Below are positions 1 to 5,255 of a DNA stretch of 5,470 nt, in pieces. The stretch is from Rhodoferax sp. (GTDB lineage Bacteria > Pseudomonadota > Gammaproteobacteria > Burkholderiales > Burkholderiaceae_C): contig JAIFMA010000072.1 in NCBI GenBank assembly GCA_020048795.1, forward strand, positions 1 through 5,470, in the 5' to 3' direction. Made by a program: the position numbers and the translations under genes. The notes under the pieces are model-generated. The model was not told the DNA's origin. It saw nothing but the letters and a program-made list of their open reading frames with translations, and did not search any database. Position 1 is the first letter of the stretch; each line of letters opens with the position of its first letter.

Positions 1-201
1 ATTCGGCACTTTGGCGTGCGCCTGGGTGACGGGGCATCACCGAATGGGGCTCTGACCCCAATTCTGCGGGCCATTGGCCGCCGGGCAGGCCCACCGAGTT
101 GCCGTAAATTTGTGCTAAATCAGGCTGTAGCGCTTATGCAGCAAGCGTTGGCAGCTATTGGTTTGATACCACTGGTGGCATCATGCCGTGATATGGGGGT
201 C
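1..201 (+). repeat. Left arm of a 201-bp inverted repeat
   Basis: This stretch matches the reverse complement of 5253-5453 base for base with no net insertion or deletion. I count 14 mismatches by eye (positions 11, 19, 46, 80, 95, 100, 104, 105, 112, 116, 127, 138, 174, 195), about 93% identity. It is modular: a hairpin GGTGA/TCACC at 25-41, a GGGGCTCTGACCCC palindrome at 46-59, a GC-rich block with GGCCATTGGCC, a TAGCGC...AGCTAT element at 117-168, and a closing GGGGTC at 196-201. It may extend past the left edge of the window. A short open frame runs through it, but both arms are built of palindromes and have no ribosome site, so I do not call a gene. No transposase is visible. Confidence 0.93.
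117..168 (+). repeat. TAGCGC...AGCTAT dispersed repeat, copy A
   Basis: A 52-bp element with the shared pattern AAATCAGGCT-TAGCGCTT-GCAAGCGTTGGCAGCTATT. It is nested in the left arm and differs from the right-arm copy (5286-5337, minus) at two positions. Related copies lie at 3561-3614, 3685-3738 and, on the minus strand, 1301-1350. The internal GCGCTT...AAGCG makes it a weak palindrome. I recall such elements as abundant in Comamonadaceae genomes; that part is memory, not visible here. Confidence 0.8.
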
Positions 202-271
202 TGAGCCCGATTCGGTTTGACGCACCTGATATCAGCAGCCGTAGCGGGTCGAAGCGGGATCCGACCCCAAA
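193..271. repeat. Two GGGGTC(Y)GA-CCC palindromic motifs
   Basis: ATGGGGGTCTGAGCCCGATT (193-212) and GGGATCCGACCCCAAA (256-271) belong to one motif family, also seen at 43-63, 3811-3826, 3890-3905, 5391-5411 and 5451-5470. The 16-bp copy at 256-271 is repeated exactly, in the same orientation, at 5455-5470, just outside the right arm. Such motifs border many short mobile or REP-like elements, but nothing here shows what moves them. Confidence 0.6.
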
Positions 272-469
272 ATCACTGTGCTGACGGTGATTGGCAGCGA
301 CTGAAATCCGGCTACCGAAATCGCCACAACCGGTGGCAGATTTGAAAAAAGGGGCACCAGCCGCGATTCGCGCCTGCCGCCGCTGTGACCAGGTCCAAAA
401 ACCCGGGCCAGTGTGCCCAATCACTTTCCTGGCGCATCAGCAAGCCTGAAATTGTTTTTGCTTGACCCC
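202..469. other. Gene-free spacer downstream of mutL
   Basis: No frame here has gene-like composition, a start with a ribosome site, or a recognisable product. It holds the two GGGGTC-type motifs, a 10-bp palindrome CTGATATCAG at 226-235, a short hairpin AATCAC/GTGATT at 271-292 and a weak terminator-like hairpin at 397-418. The rest shows nothing I can name. Confidence 0.6.
397..418 (-). terminator. Weak candidate terminator for mutL
   Basis: Read on the minus strand, a GGGC/GCCC stem with a 6-nt loop is followed three bases later by five T residues, about 50 nt past the mutL stop. The stem is only 4 bp, so this is a tentative call. Confidence 0.22.
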
Positions 470-2461
470 TCAGCGCCCGCGCAGGAACAGCGCATCCAGC
501 TCGCGCAGGCTGATCTGCCGCCAGGTGGGGCGACCGTGGTTGCACTGGTCGCTGCGTTCGGTGGCCTCCATCTGGCGCAACAGCGCGTTCATTTCCTCCA
601 GCGTCAGCCGGCGGTTGGCGCGCACGGCACCGTGGCAGGCCATGCTGGCCAGCAGTTCGTCGTGGGCACGGGCAATCACGCTGCTGGCTTGGTTCTGTGC
701 CAGTTCGGCCAACACGCTTCTGGCCAGCTCCAGTGCATCGCCCTGCGCCAAAGCCGTAGGTACGGCGCGCACCGCCAGCGTCCGGGCAGAAAACGCGGTG
801 ATCTCCAGGCCCAACTGCTGCAAGGTGTCGGCGTGGGCCTCGGCGGTGGCGGCTTCCAGGGGGGTGGCAGCAAAGGTGACGGCAATCAGCAGCGGCTGGC
901 TGGGCAGTGGCCGATGCCGGTGTTCGCCGCGGGCGGGGTTGGCAGAGTCACCCTGTGTGGCGGTGTGGGCCTGCGCCTTGAGCCGCTCGTAAACAATGCG
1001 CTCGTGGGCGGCGTGTATATCGACCACGACCAGGCCTTGCGCGTTTTCGGCCAGCAGATAAACCCCTTGCAACTGGGCCAGCGCACGGCCCAGCGGCCAC
1101 ACGCTGGGCGGGTCTGGGTGGCGGCTGGCGCTACCCGATGGCTGATCGGGCCCCGGCGTTAAAAGGGCCTGGTCGGCCAGTGTTGGCCGGGGACTGACTT
1201 GGCCAGCAGGGCCGGCGCTGAGCTCCGACGGGTTCGTGGCGGGGCCCCACAGCGCACCGAGGTCACTCACTCGATGACCTGGCGGCGTTTCACGGTATTC
1301 AAAATTAATAGCTGGCTGCGCTTGATGGACGGGCGCTAGAGACGTTTTTTGTTCATGAACCTGGCCAGCAACCGGGGCGCGGCCCAGGTTCAGCGGCACG
1401 GCCGCCCGGGTGCCCGCACGCGGGGCTGCCAGTGCCGTTTCGACGGCATGACGCACTGCCTGGTGCACCTCGCGGCCATCGCGAAAGCGCACCTCGATCT
1501 TGGTCGGATGCACGTTCACATCGACCCGCGTCGGGTCGATTTCGATGTACAGCACATACACCGGCTGACGCTGGCCATGCAGCACGTCCTCATAAGCACT
1601 GCGGGCGGCGTGGGTGATGACCTTGTCGCGCACAAAGCGGCCGTTCACATAACAAAACTGCTGATCAGCGCGACTGCGGGCCGCGTCGGGGATGCCAGCG
1701 CGGCCCCAAACCTTGATGATCGGTGCGTAGTCGGGCCGCCCCGGTGTGGCGCTGCTTGAAAAATCCACCCACACCGAGCGCTCAATAAAGTCGCTGCCCA
1801 GCACATCGGCCAGGCGTTGCTCCAGCGCGGGCAGGCTGCCGGGCTCGCCGCAGCGCCGCCACTGCTCAACCAGCTTGCCTTCGTGCCAGATGGCAAAACC
1901 GGCATCCGGGCGGGCCAGCGCATGCCGGCGCACCGCTTCCACGCAGTGGGCCAGCTCGGTGGCATCGGTTTTCAGGAACTTGCGCCGTGCCGGGGTGCTG
2001 AAAAACAGCTCCTTGACCTCCACCGTGGTGCCGTCGCTGCGGGCCACGGGCCTGAGCTCGCCCGTCTGGCCTTCCAGCAAATAGGCATGATTTTGGCCGC
2101 TAGCCCTTGACAGGATTGCGCAGTCAGCTATTGAATTGATGGCAGCCAGGGCCTCGCCGCGAAAACCCATGGTACCCACCGACTCCAGCTCGAGCAGGCT
2201 GCTTATCTTGCTGGTGGCATGGCGTTTGAGTGCCATGGGCAGCTCATCGGGCAGGATGCCCGTGCCATCGTCTTCCACGCTGATCAAGCGCACACCACCG
2301 GCCAGCAGCCGCAGCGTGATCTGGCTGGCACCGGCATCGAGCGCGTTGTCAAGCAGCTCGCGCACCACTGAGGCCGGGCGCTCAACCACCTCGCCCGCGG
2401 CAATCTGGCTGATCAGCTCGGCGGGCAGTTCACGGATCGGGCGGCGCAGGGTCGCTGACAT
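470..2461 (-). CDS. mutL: DNA mismatch repair protein MutL (endonuclease type)
   Basis: MutL couples mismatch recognition by MutS to strand incision and excision. The 663-residue protein has an N-terminal GHKL ATPase domain (about 1-340): QIAAGEVVERPASVV at 19-33, catalytic Glu35 and Mg-binding Asn39 in RELLDNALDAGA, DDGTGI at 64-69, TSKI and GFRGEAL at 83-105, and GTTVEV at 144-149. A Pro/Ala/Gln-rich linker follows, then the C-terminal dimerisation domain. That domain carries DIHAAHERIVYE (481-492), a form of the endonuclease motif DQHA(X)2E(X)4E with Ile for Gln, plus ACHGAVRA and CNHGRPT (640-646), as in MutL of bacteria that lack MutH. I chose the ATG at 2461, which begins MSATLRRPIRELP. 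An in-frame GTG at 2482 would add seven residues but lies at the likely transcription start. Two dispersed-repeat matches lie inside the frame (1301-1350 and, less certainly, 2089-2140). Downstream genes are outside the window or absent. Confidence 0.97.
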   Translation of the reverse strand: MSATLRRPIRELPAELISQIAAGEVVERPASVVRELLDNALDAGASQITLRLLAGGVRLISVEDDGTGILPDELPMALKRHATSKISSLLELESVGTMGFRGEALAAINSIADCAILSRASGQNHAYLLEGQTGELRPVARSDGTTVEVKELFFSTPARRKFLKTDATELAHCVEAVRRHALARPDAGFAIWHEGKLVEQWRRCGEPGSLPALEQRLADVLGSDFIERSVWVDFSSSATPGRPDYAPIIKVWGRAGIPDAARSRADQQFCYVNGRFVRDKVITHAARSAYEDVLHGQRQPVYVLYIEIDPTRVDVNVHPTKIEVRFRDGREVHQAVRHAVETALAAPRAGTRAAVPLNLGRAPVAGQVHEQKTSLAPVHQAQPAINFEYRETPPGHRVSDLGALWGPATNPSELSAGPAGQVSPRPTLADQALLTPGPDQPSGSASRHPDPPSVWPLGRALAQLQGVYLLAENAQGLVVVDIHAAHERIVYERLKAQAHTATQGDSANPARGEHRHRPLPSQPLLIAVTFAATPLEAATAEAHADTLQQLGLEITAFSARTLAVRAVPTALAQGDALELARSVLAELAQNQASSVIARAHDELLASMACHGAVRANRRLTLEEMNALLRQMEATERSDQCNHGRPTWRQISLRELDALFLRGR
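1301..1350 (-). repeat. TAGCGC...AGCTAT repeat, copy B, inside mutL
   Basis: Read on the minus strand, CTCTAGCGCCCGT followed by CAAGCGCAGCCAGCTATTAA matches copy C (3561-3614) at 28 of 37 aligned positions without a gap. It lies in the coding frame of mutL and is translated as roughly residues 371-388 (TSLAPVHQAQPAINFEY) in the linker between the ATPase and C-terminal domains. Linkers of MutL vary freely in length and sequence, so an in-frame insertion there would be tolerated. Confidence 0.7.
2089..2140 (+). repeat. Possible diverged TAGCGC repeat in mutL ATPase region
   Basis: TAGCCCTTGAC followed by ATTGCGCAGTCAGCTATTGA has the same spacing as copy D (3685-3738), and I count 23 of 31 matches from TAGC to AGCTAT. 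It lies antisense to the codons for about residues 108-125 (INSIADCAILSRASGQNH), which align at normal length with the conserved MutL core. Chance similarity or replacement of a short segment are both possible. Confidence 0.35.
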
Positions 2462-2488
2462 GGGTGTCAAAGAGGTTTTCACCGGTTG

Positions 2489-2518
2489 ATTCTAGGAGCC
2501 ATGGACCTCTGCGGTCGA
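2489..2518 (-). promoter_or_regulatory. Candidate mutL promoter
   Basis: On the minus strand, TCGACC (2518-2513, four of six bases of the -35 consensus) is separated by 18 bases from TAGAAT (2494-2489, five of six of the -10 consensus). Transcription would begin near 2482, about 20 nt before the ATG at 2461, which argues against the GTG at 2482 as start. No clear Shine-Dalgarno sequence precedes the ATG. Confidence 0.35.
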
Positions 2519-2544
2519 TTTGCAGCCGATGCTCCACAAGCCCT

Positions 2545-2700
2545 GCAGGATCCCAGGGGGGCAACCGCTACAAAGAAGTGGTAACCGCGGCCACCGAGCA
2601 TCTGCCGCGCAAGGCCATCTTGAAAAAACTCGCCGTGCTGGAGGCCGAAATCGCCTGCGGCATGAAGGCACTGGAAGCCCTGCTGGAAAAGGCCGAATAA
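2545..2700 (+). pseudogene. hsdM: 3' remnant of a type I methyltransferase subunit (hsdM)
   Basis: About 50 codons ending in TAA encode GNRYKEVVTAATEHLPRKAI then LKKLAVLEAEIACGMKALEALLEKAE. The pattern RYKEV...ILxxLxxLEAEIxxGMxxLExLL resembles what I recall of the extreme C-terminus of HsdM, a helical tail that contacts HsdS. HsdM transfers methyl groups to adenine in the type I complex. None of the methyltransferase motifs (for example NPPY) is present. An open frame continues upstream to a GTG at 2464, but that part only overlaps the mutL 5' end in antisense and shows no HsdM character, so the gene is taken as 5'-truncated near 2545. The intact hsdS downstream supports the reading. The match is from memory and the segment is short, so an unrelated small coiled-coil protein is not excluded. 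Confidence 0.6.
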
Positions 2701-2704
2701 CCGC

Positions 2705-2792
2705 ATTGCGAGAATCAAATAACAATTAATTGATGATCGAAAAATAGTTAAACTGCGCGATCATCCCGCTCTGATTGTCGAAAGGCCCCGCC
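2705..2792 (+). promoter_or_regulatory. Probable promoter/operator of the toxin-antitoxin operon
   Basis: This AT-rich gap between the hsdM remnant and the antitoxin start contains an 8-bp inverted repeat, GATGATCG (2732-2739) and CGATCATC (2758-2765), with an 18-nt spacer, and a perfect palindrome CAATTAATTG (2723-2732). Type II antitoxins commonly autoregulate by binding such sites. I see no convincing -35/-10 pair. A ribosome site GAAAGG (2780-2785) lies seven bases before the ATG at 2793. Confidence 0.45.
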
Positions 2793-3281
2793 ATGCAAAC
2801 TCTCAACCTTGAGCAACTCAAAGCCACCACCCTGGCCGGCGGCGTGACCGGCATCACGCTGCGTGGCGACGGGGCGGCCTTTCTGGTCAGCGTGCAAACC
2901 CTGCGCGACGAGGCCATTCTGGTCACTTCGCGCAAGCAAGCCCGGCGCTTTGCCGACCCGCGCAAAGCGCTGCAAGTGCTGCGCAGCATCGGCTGGAATG
3001 AATGCCGCATGGACACTACCGGGTGGCGGCCCGAAGACCGCGCGCTAGAGAAAACCACCCGCCCCGACCGCAGCGCCGCTTTGAGGGCCACGCACGAAGC
3101 CGCGCAGATTCAGGCCGACTACGACCGCTGGTTTGATGCCAAGGTACAGGCCTCTATCGACGGACTGGCAGACGGCACAAACCGCGTGTTGAGCGACGAA
3201 GAGGCCCGGGCGCGCCGAACCGCATTGCGCGCCAAAGTTCACGCCATGCAACTGGCGCGTGCGGCAGAACCCTCATGCTGA
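2793..3281 (+). CDS. Antitoxin of a RelE/ParE-type toxin-antitoxin pair, two-part
   Basis: This 162-residue protein sits directly upstream of, and overlaps by 7 bases, a RelE/ParE-family toxin gene, so its likely role is to bind and neutralise that toxin and repress the operon. The N-terminal part (about 1-85: LNLEQLKATTLAGGVTGITL, then ARRFADPRKALQVLRSIGW up to 68) resembles proteins annotated as ParC-like partition-associated proteins. The C-terminal part (about 105-160: YDRWFDAKVQASIDG from residue 110, then LSDEEARARRTALRAKVHAM) resembles short 'stability determinant' antitoxins that carry WFxAKVQxSL. No membrane segment or signal peptide is evident. I chose the ATG at 2793 because GAAAGG precedes it at good spacing; a TTG at 2775 in frame is less likely. 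Family names are from memory; the position beside the toxin is the firmest evidence. Confidence 0.8.
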   Translation: MQTLNLEQLKATTLAGGVTGITLRGDGAAFLVSVQTLRDEAILVTSRKQARRFADPRKALQVLRSIGWNECRMDTTGWRPEDRALEKTTRPDRSAALRATHEAAQIQADYDRWFDAKVQASIDGLADGTNRVLSDEEARARRTALRAKVHAMQLARAAEPSC

Positions 3282-3550
3282 AAGTTGAGAAAACCGATAG
3301 ATTCTTGCTTGACATCGATAACGTGGTCGTTTTCATTGCGCAGCACAATTTCACGGCGGCTCTGGCGCTTGAAGACCGCATTCACCAGCAGGTGGACAGC
3401 CTGACCGACCCCAATTTTCCGCGCCGCAAAGGCCGCAAGCCCGGCACGCTGGAGCTGGTGGTACATCCCAGCTATGTCGTGGTGTTTGAACAAACCGATA
3501 CCACCGTGACCGTATTCAATCTGTTGCACGTGGCCCGGCAATACCCATGA
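3275..3550 (+). CDS. RelE/ParE-family toxin
   Basis: A 91-residue protein with the compact RelE/ParE layout: an N-terminal helical part (DIDNVVVFIAQHNFTAALAL and EDRIHQQVDSL, residues about 13-43) and a C-terminal sheet with GRKPGTLELVVHPSYVVVFE (about 53-72) and VTVFNLLHVARQYP at the end. The G-x-PGT-ELV-x-P-YVV pattern and the closing HxARQxP are typical of the family. Members either inhibit DNA gyrase (ParE) or cleave mRNA at the ribosome (RelE); the sequence alone does not decide, though the pattern reads closer to ParE. The ATG overlaps the antitoxin stop, implying translational coupling. The frame is complete with no lesions. A GTCGGGTTA hairpin at 3623-3648 lies downstream and may end or stabilise the transcript. 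Confidence 0.87.
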   Translation: MLKVEKTDRFLLDIDNVVVFIAQHNFTAALALEDRIHQQVDSLTDPNFPRRKGRKPGTLELVVHPSYVVVFEQTDTTVTVFNLLHVARQYP

Positions 3551-3560
3551 TTGACATGGA

Positions 3561-3614
3561 AAATCAGCCTCTAACGCCCGTGCTGCTTGCGCTGGCAGCT
3601 ATCAACAAAATAGT
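3561..3614 (+). repeat. TAGCGC...AGCTAT repeat, copy C
   Basis: A 54-bp element beginning AAATCAGCCTCTAACGCCCG and ending TAGT. It aligns without gaps to copy D (3685-3738) with 7 mismatches. It begins 10 bp after the toxin stop codon. Confidence 0.8.
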
Positions 3615-3622
3615 GACTCGGT

Positions 3623-3648
3623 GTCGGGTTACGCTGCGCTAACCCGAC
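3623..3648. repeat. REP-like hairpin, TCGGGTTA family
   Basis: GTCGGGTTA (3623-3631) and TAACCCGAC (3640-3648) form a perfect 9-bp stem around an 8-nt loop, followed by CTACG. I recall the same GTCGGGTTACGC/GCGTAACCCGAC element as a widespread dispersed palindrome in proteobacteria. There is no T-tract, so it is not a classic terminator, though it could protect the toxin-antitoxin transcript. Confidence 0.7.
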
Positions 3649-3684
3649 CTACGCGGCCGGGCATCCATGACAAATTTACAAGCC

Positions 3685-3738
3685 AAATCAGCCTCTAGCG
3701 CAAGACCTGCTTGCGCTGGCAGCTATAAACTAAATAGT
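3685..3738 (+). repeat. TAGCGC...AGCTAT repeat, copy D
   Basis: A 54-bp element beginning AAATCAGCCTCTAGCGCAAG and ending TAGT, 47 of 54 identical to copy C. The two lie in the same orientation, 124 bp apart start to start, with the TCGGGTTA hairpin between them. Confidence 0.8.
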
Positions 3739-3788
3739 ATTCCGGCTATTGGATTGCTCGGTGCCACCCCAACCAACAGGTCTAGGGT

Positions 3789-3905
3789 TTTTGGCAAAAC
3801 CCCAAGTCCAGGGGTCGGATGCCAATATGCCTGCGCAGCACCCGCAGGGCCGGCCAAAGGCCGGGGCATTTTGGCAAAACCCCAAGTCAGGGACTCTGAC
3901 CCCAA
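3789..3905 (+). repeat. Pair of 20-bp direct repeats with GGGGTC motifs
   Basis: TTTTGGCAAAACCCCAAGTC occurs identically at 3789-3808 and 3869-3888, each followed by a GGGGTCGGA- or GGGACTCTGACCCC-type motif and then CAAT, giving a repeat of about 38 bp. Between them lies the CCGGCC-AAA-GGCCGG hairpin. The unit looks like a small palindromic element present twice. Confidence 0.75.
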
Positions 3906-3940
3906 TAACCCGGGTTTGGAGCAGAGTGGCGGGATTGACG

Positions 3941-3945
3941 GGAGG
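3941..3945 (+). promoter_or_regulatory. Ribosome binding site of hsdS
   Basis: GGAGG lies five bases before the GTG at 3951. It fixes that GTG as the start; no ATG competes nearby. Confidence 0.75.
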
Positions 3946-3950
3946 TTGAC

Positions 3951-5129
3951 GTGAGTGTGTGGCCCCGGCGGGCGGTGCGCACACTTATTGATACTGCGGC
4001 CAAGGTGAAGCCTGAGCCCTCGGAAGCTGAGGTTTGGAACCTGAACTTAGACCAGATTGAATCGCATACTGGTCGGGTTATTGAAAAGGTCAACGTCAGA
4101 CCGAAAAAGCTCGGACCATCCACTTTTGCATTTGAGTCAAAAACAGTTTTGTACTCAAAACTTCGTCCCTATCTGAACAAAGTGGTCGTGGCAAGTGAAG
4201 CGGGTTATGCAACTACAGAACTGGTTCCGATACGTTGCAATTTGAATGAAGTTTTGCCCGAATACTTGGCTTTCTACTTGCGGTCACAGGAATTTTTGAG
4301 CTTCGCAACTGCTACGGTGGCCGGCGCGAAGATGCCACGGATGGTGATGAGTGATTTTTGGGAATTTCAAGTTCCGTTGCCACCCCTCCCCGAACAACGC
4401 CGAATCGCCGCCATCCTCGACCAAGCCGATGCGCTCAGAGCCAAACGCCGGGAAGCCTTGGCGCAACTGGACATCCTCACGCAGTCGATTTTCATTGAGA
4501 TGTTTGGGGACCCGTCAACAAACCCAAAAGGCTGGCCCATTGCATCCTTGCATGAATTGATGGACACCAGTGGCCCACAAAACGGTTTGTACAAACCATC
4601 GTCAGATTACGGGACGGGAACTCCAATCTTGAGGATTGATGCGTTTTACGATGGGAAAGTGACAAAGTTGGACATGCTAAAACGTGTTCGTTTGTCGGAT
4701 AACGAATTGAACCTATATAGCCTGCGCCAAGACGACATCGTGATTAACCGCGTCAACAGCATCGAATATCTGGGGAAAAGTGCCCTGATACCTCCGCTGT
4801 CGGAGGCCACTGTATTTGAGTCAAACATGATGCGATTCACACTCAGGCGCGGTGCAATTAACCCGATCTACATTGTTCAATTCTTGCAGACACAATTTAT
4901 CAAAGACCAAATCCTTTCTTGCTCAAAAAATGCAGTTAATCAATCCAGCATCAACCAGCAAGATGTTAAAGGCTTTCAGTTAAATGTTCCCCCGCTCCCC
5001 CTCCAACAAACCTTCGCCACAAGAATCCACTCCGTCGAAGCCCTCAAAGCCACCCACCGCGCCGCCTTGCAGGAACTCGATAGACTGTTCGCATCCCTCC
5101 AACACCGTGCCTTCTCTGGCGAACTCTAA
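3951..5129 (+). CDS. hsdS: Type I restriction-modification specificity subunit HsdS
   Basis: HsdS is the DNA-recognition subunit of type I restriction-modification enzymes; with two HsdM it forms the methyltransferase and with HsdR the restriction complex. This 392-residue protein has the full two-half design: target recognition domain 1 (about 1-140), a conserved region starting PLPPLPEQRRIAAILDQADA (142 on) with a long helix to FGDP (185-188), target recognition domain 2 (about 192-340), and a second conserved helix from VPPLPLQQ (346-353) to the end (LFASLQHRAFSGEL). Length is normal and the frame is intact. Start is GTG with GGAGG upstream. The recognition domains are visibly more AT-rich than the conserved parts and than mutL, as expected for horizontally exchanged segments. 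hsdM survives only as a remnant at 2545-2700, separated by the toxin-antitoxin genes, and no hsdR is visible, so this is an orphan within the window. The target sequence cannot be read from the protein. Confidence 0.95.
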   Translation: MSVWPRRAVRTLIDTAAKVKPEPSEAEVWNLNLDQIESHTGRVIEKVNVRPKKLGPSTFAFESKTVLYSKLRPYLNKVVVASEAGYATTELVPIRCNLNEVLPEYLAFYLRSQEFLSFATATVAGAKMPRMVMSDFWEFQVPLPPLPEQRRIAAILDQADALRAKRREALAQLDILTQSIFIEMFGDPSTNPKGWPIASLHELMDTSGPQNGLYKPSSDYGTGTPILRIDAFYDGKVTKLDMLKRVRLSDNELNLYSLRQDDIVINRVNSIEYLGKSALIPPLSEATVFESNMMRFTLRRGAINPIYIVQFLQTQFIKDQILSCSKNAVNQSSINQQDVKGFQLNVPPLPLQQTFATRIHSVEALKATHRAALQELDRLFASLQHRAFSGEL

Positions 5130-5255
5130 ATGCGCCCCTCGCTGGCCATGCAAACCCAGCACCAAGCCATCTGAGCCTTTGTCCTGCGGCACCGGGTCAC
5201 CAACGTGGGGGTGTTTGGCTCTGTCGTTCATGGGGATGACACCGAAGCCAGCGAC
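5130..5255 (+). pseudogene. Broken minimal nucleotidyltransferase (MNT antitoxin-like) gene
   Basis: The ATG follows the hsdS stop with no gap. The frame reads MRPSLAMQTQHQAI, then TGA at 5172-5174, then AFVLRHRVTNVGVFGSVVHG and DDTEASD before it enters the right repeat arm. FGSVVHGDDTEASD is the start of the nucleotidyltransferase motif GS(X)10DXD. The first aspartate (GAC, 5253-5255) is the first codon of the arm, and the second is replaced by Asn (AAT), so the active site is cut and the rest of the gene (normally about 100 residues) is missing. Codon 15 is probably a CGA-to-TGA change, as Arg is common there. Intact relatives are antitoxins that modify a HEPN-domain toxin and often sit in type I restriction loci; no HEPN partner remains. 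Loss of function is clear; the family assignment rests on the motif. Confidence 0.75.

Larger units (their letters stand above)
3551..3950. other. Repeat-filled spacer between the toxin and hsdS
   Basis: These 400 bases contain no credible gene; a plus-strand open frame from 3667 runs through repeats and has no protein-like sequence. They hold two 54-bp TAGCGC-type repeats, a GTCGGGTTA hairpin, a pair of 20-bp direct repeats 80 bp apart, a CCGGCC-AAA-GGCCGG hairpin (3850-3864), and the hsdS ribosome site at the end. No promoter for hsdS is evident. Confidence 0.75.

Noticed and set aside
16..204. Open reading frame of 62 codons in the left arm, with a similar frame in the right arm (minus strand, from 5438)
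   Set aside because: The two frames translate alike only because the DNA is duplicated. The sequence is made of palindromic repeat modules, has no ribosome site, and the right-hand frame runs into antisense hsdS.
413..1162. Plus-strand open frame of 249 codons
   Set aside because: It is antisense to the conserved C-terminal half of mutL; GC-rich coding DNA often leaves long open frames on the other strand, and the translation is low-complexity Gly/Gln/Ala-rich.
1349..1759. Plus-strand open frame of 136 codons
   Set aside because: Antisense shadow of the mutL ATPase region with no recognisable protein pattern.
2462..2482. GTG at 2482 as the mutL start
   Set aside because: It would coincide with the transcription start of the candidate promoter, has no ribosome site, and adds residues not typical of MutL; the ATG at 2461 fits the family better.
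2464..2700. A complete small gene of 78 codons starting at GTG 2464
   Set aside because: The first third overlaps the mutL start in antisense and looks non-coding; only the last 50 or so codons resemble a protein, the tail of HsdM, so it is listed as a remnant.
3850..3880. Hairpin CCGGCC-AAA-GGCCGG followed by TTTT as an intrinsic terminator
   Set aside because: The T run is only four bases and lies after an intervening GGCA, and no gene ends just upstream; it is better seen as part of the repeat unit.
3789..3905. CRISPR-like array
   Set aside because: Only two copies of the 20-bp repeat are present, the interval carries its own hairpins, and no cas gene is visible.
3667..3954. Plus-strand open frame of 95 codons before hsdS
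   Set aside because: It is built from repeat elements (copy D and the direct repeats) and shows no protein-like pattern.
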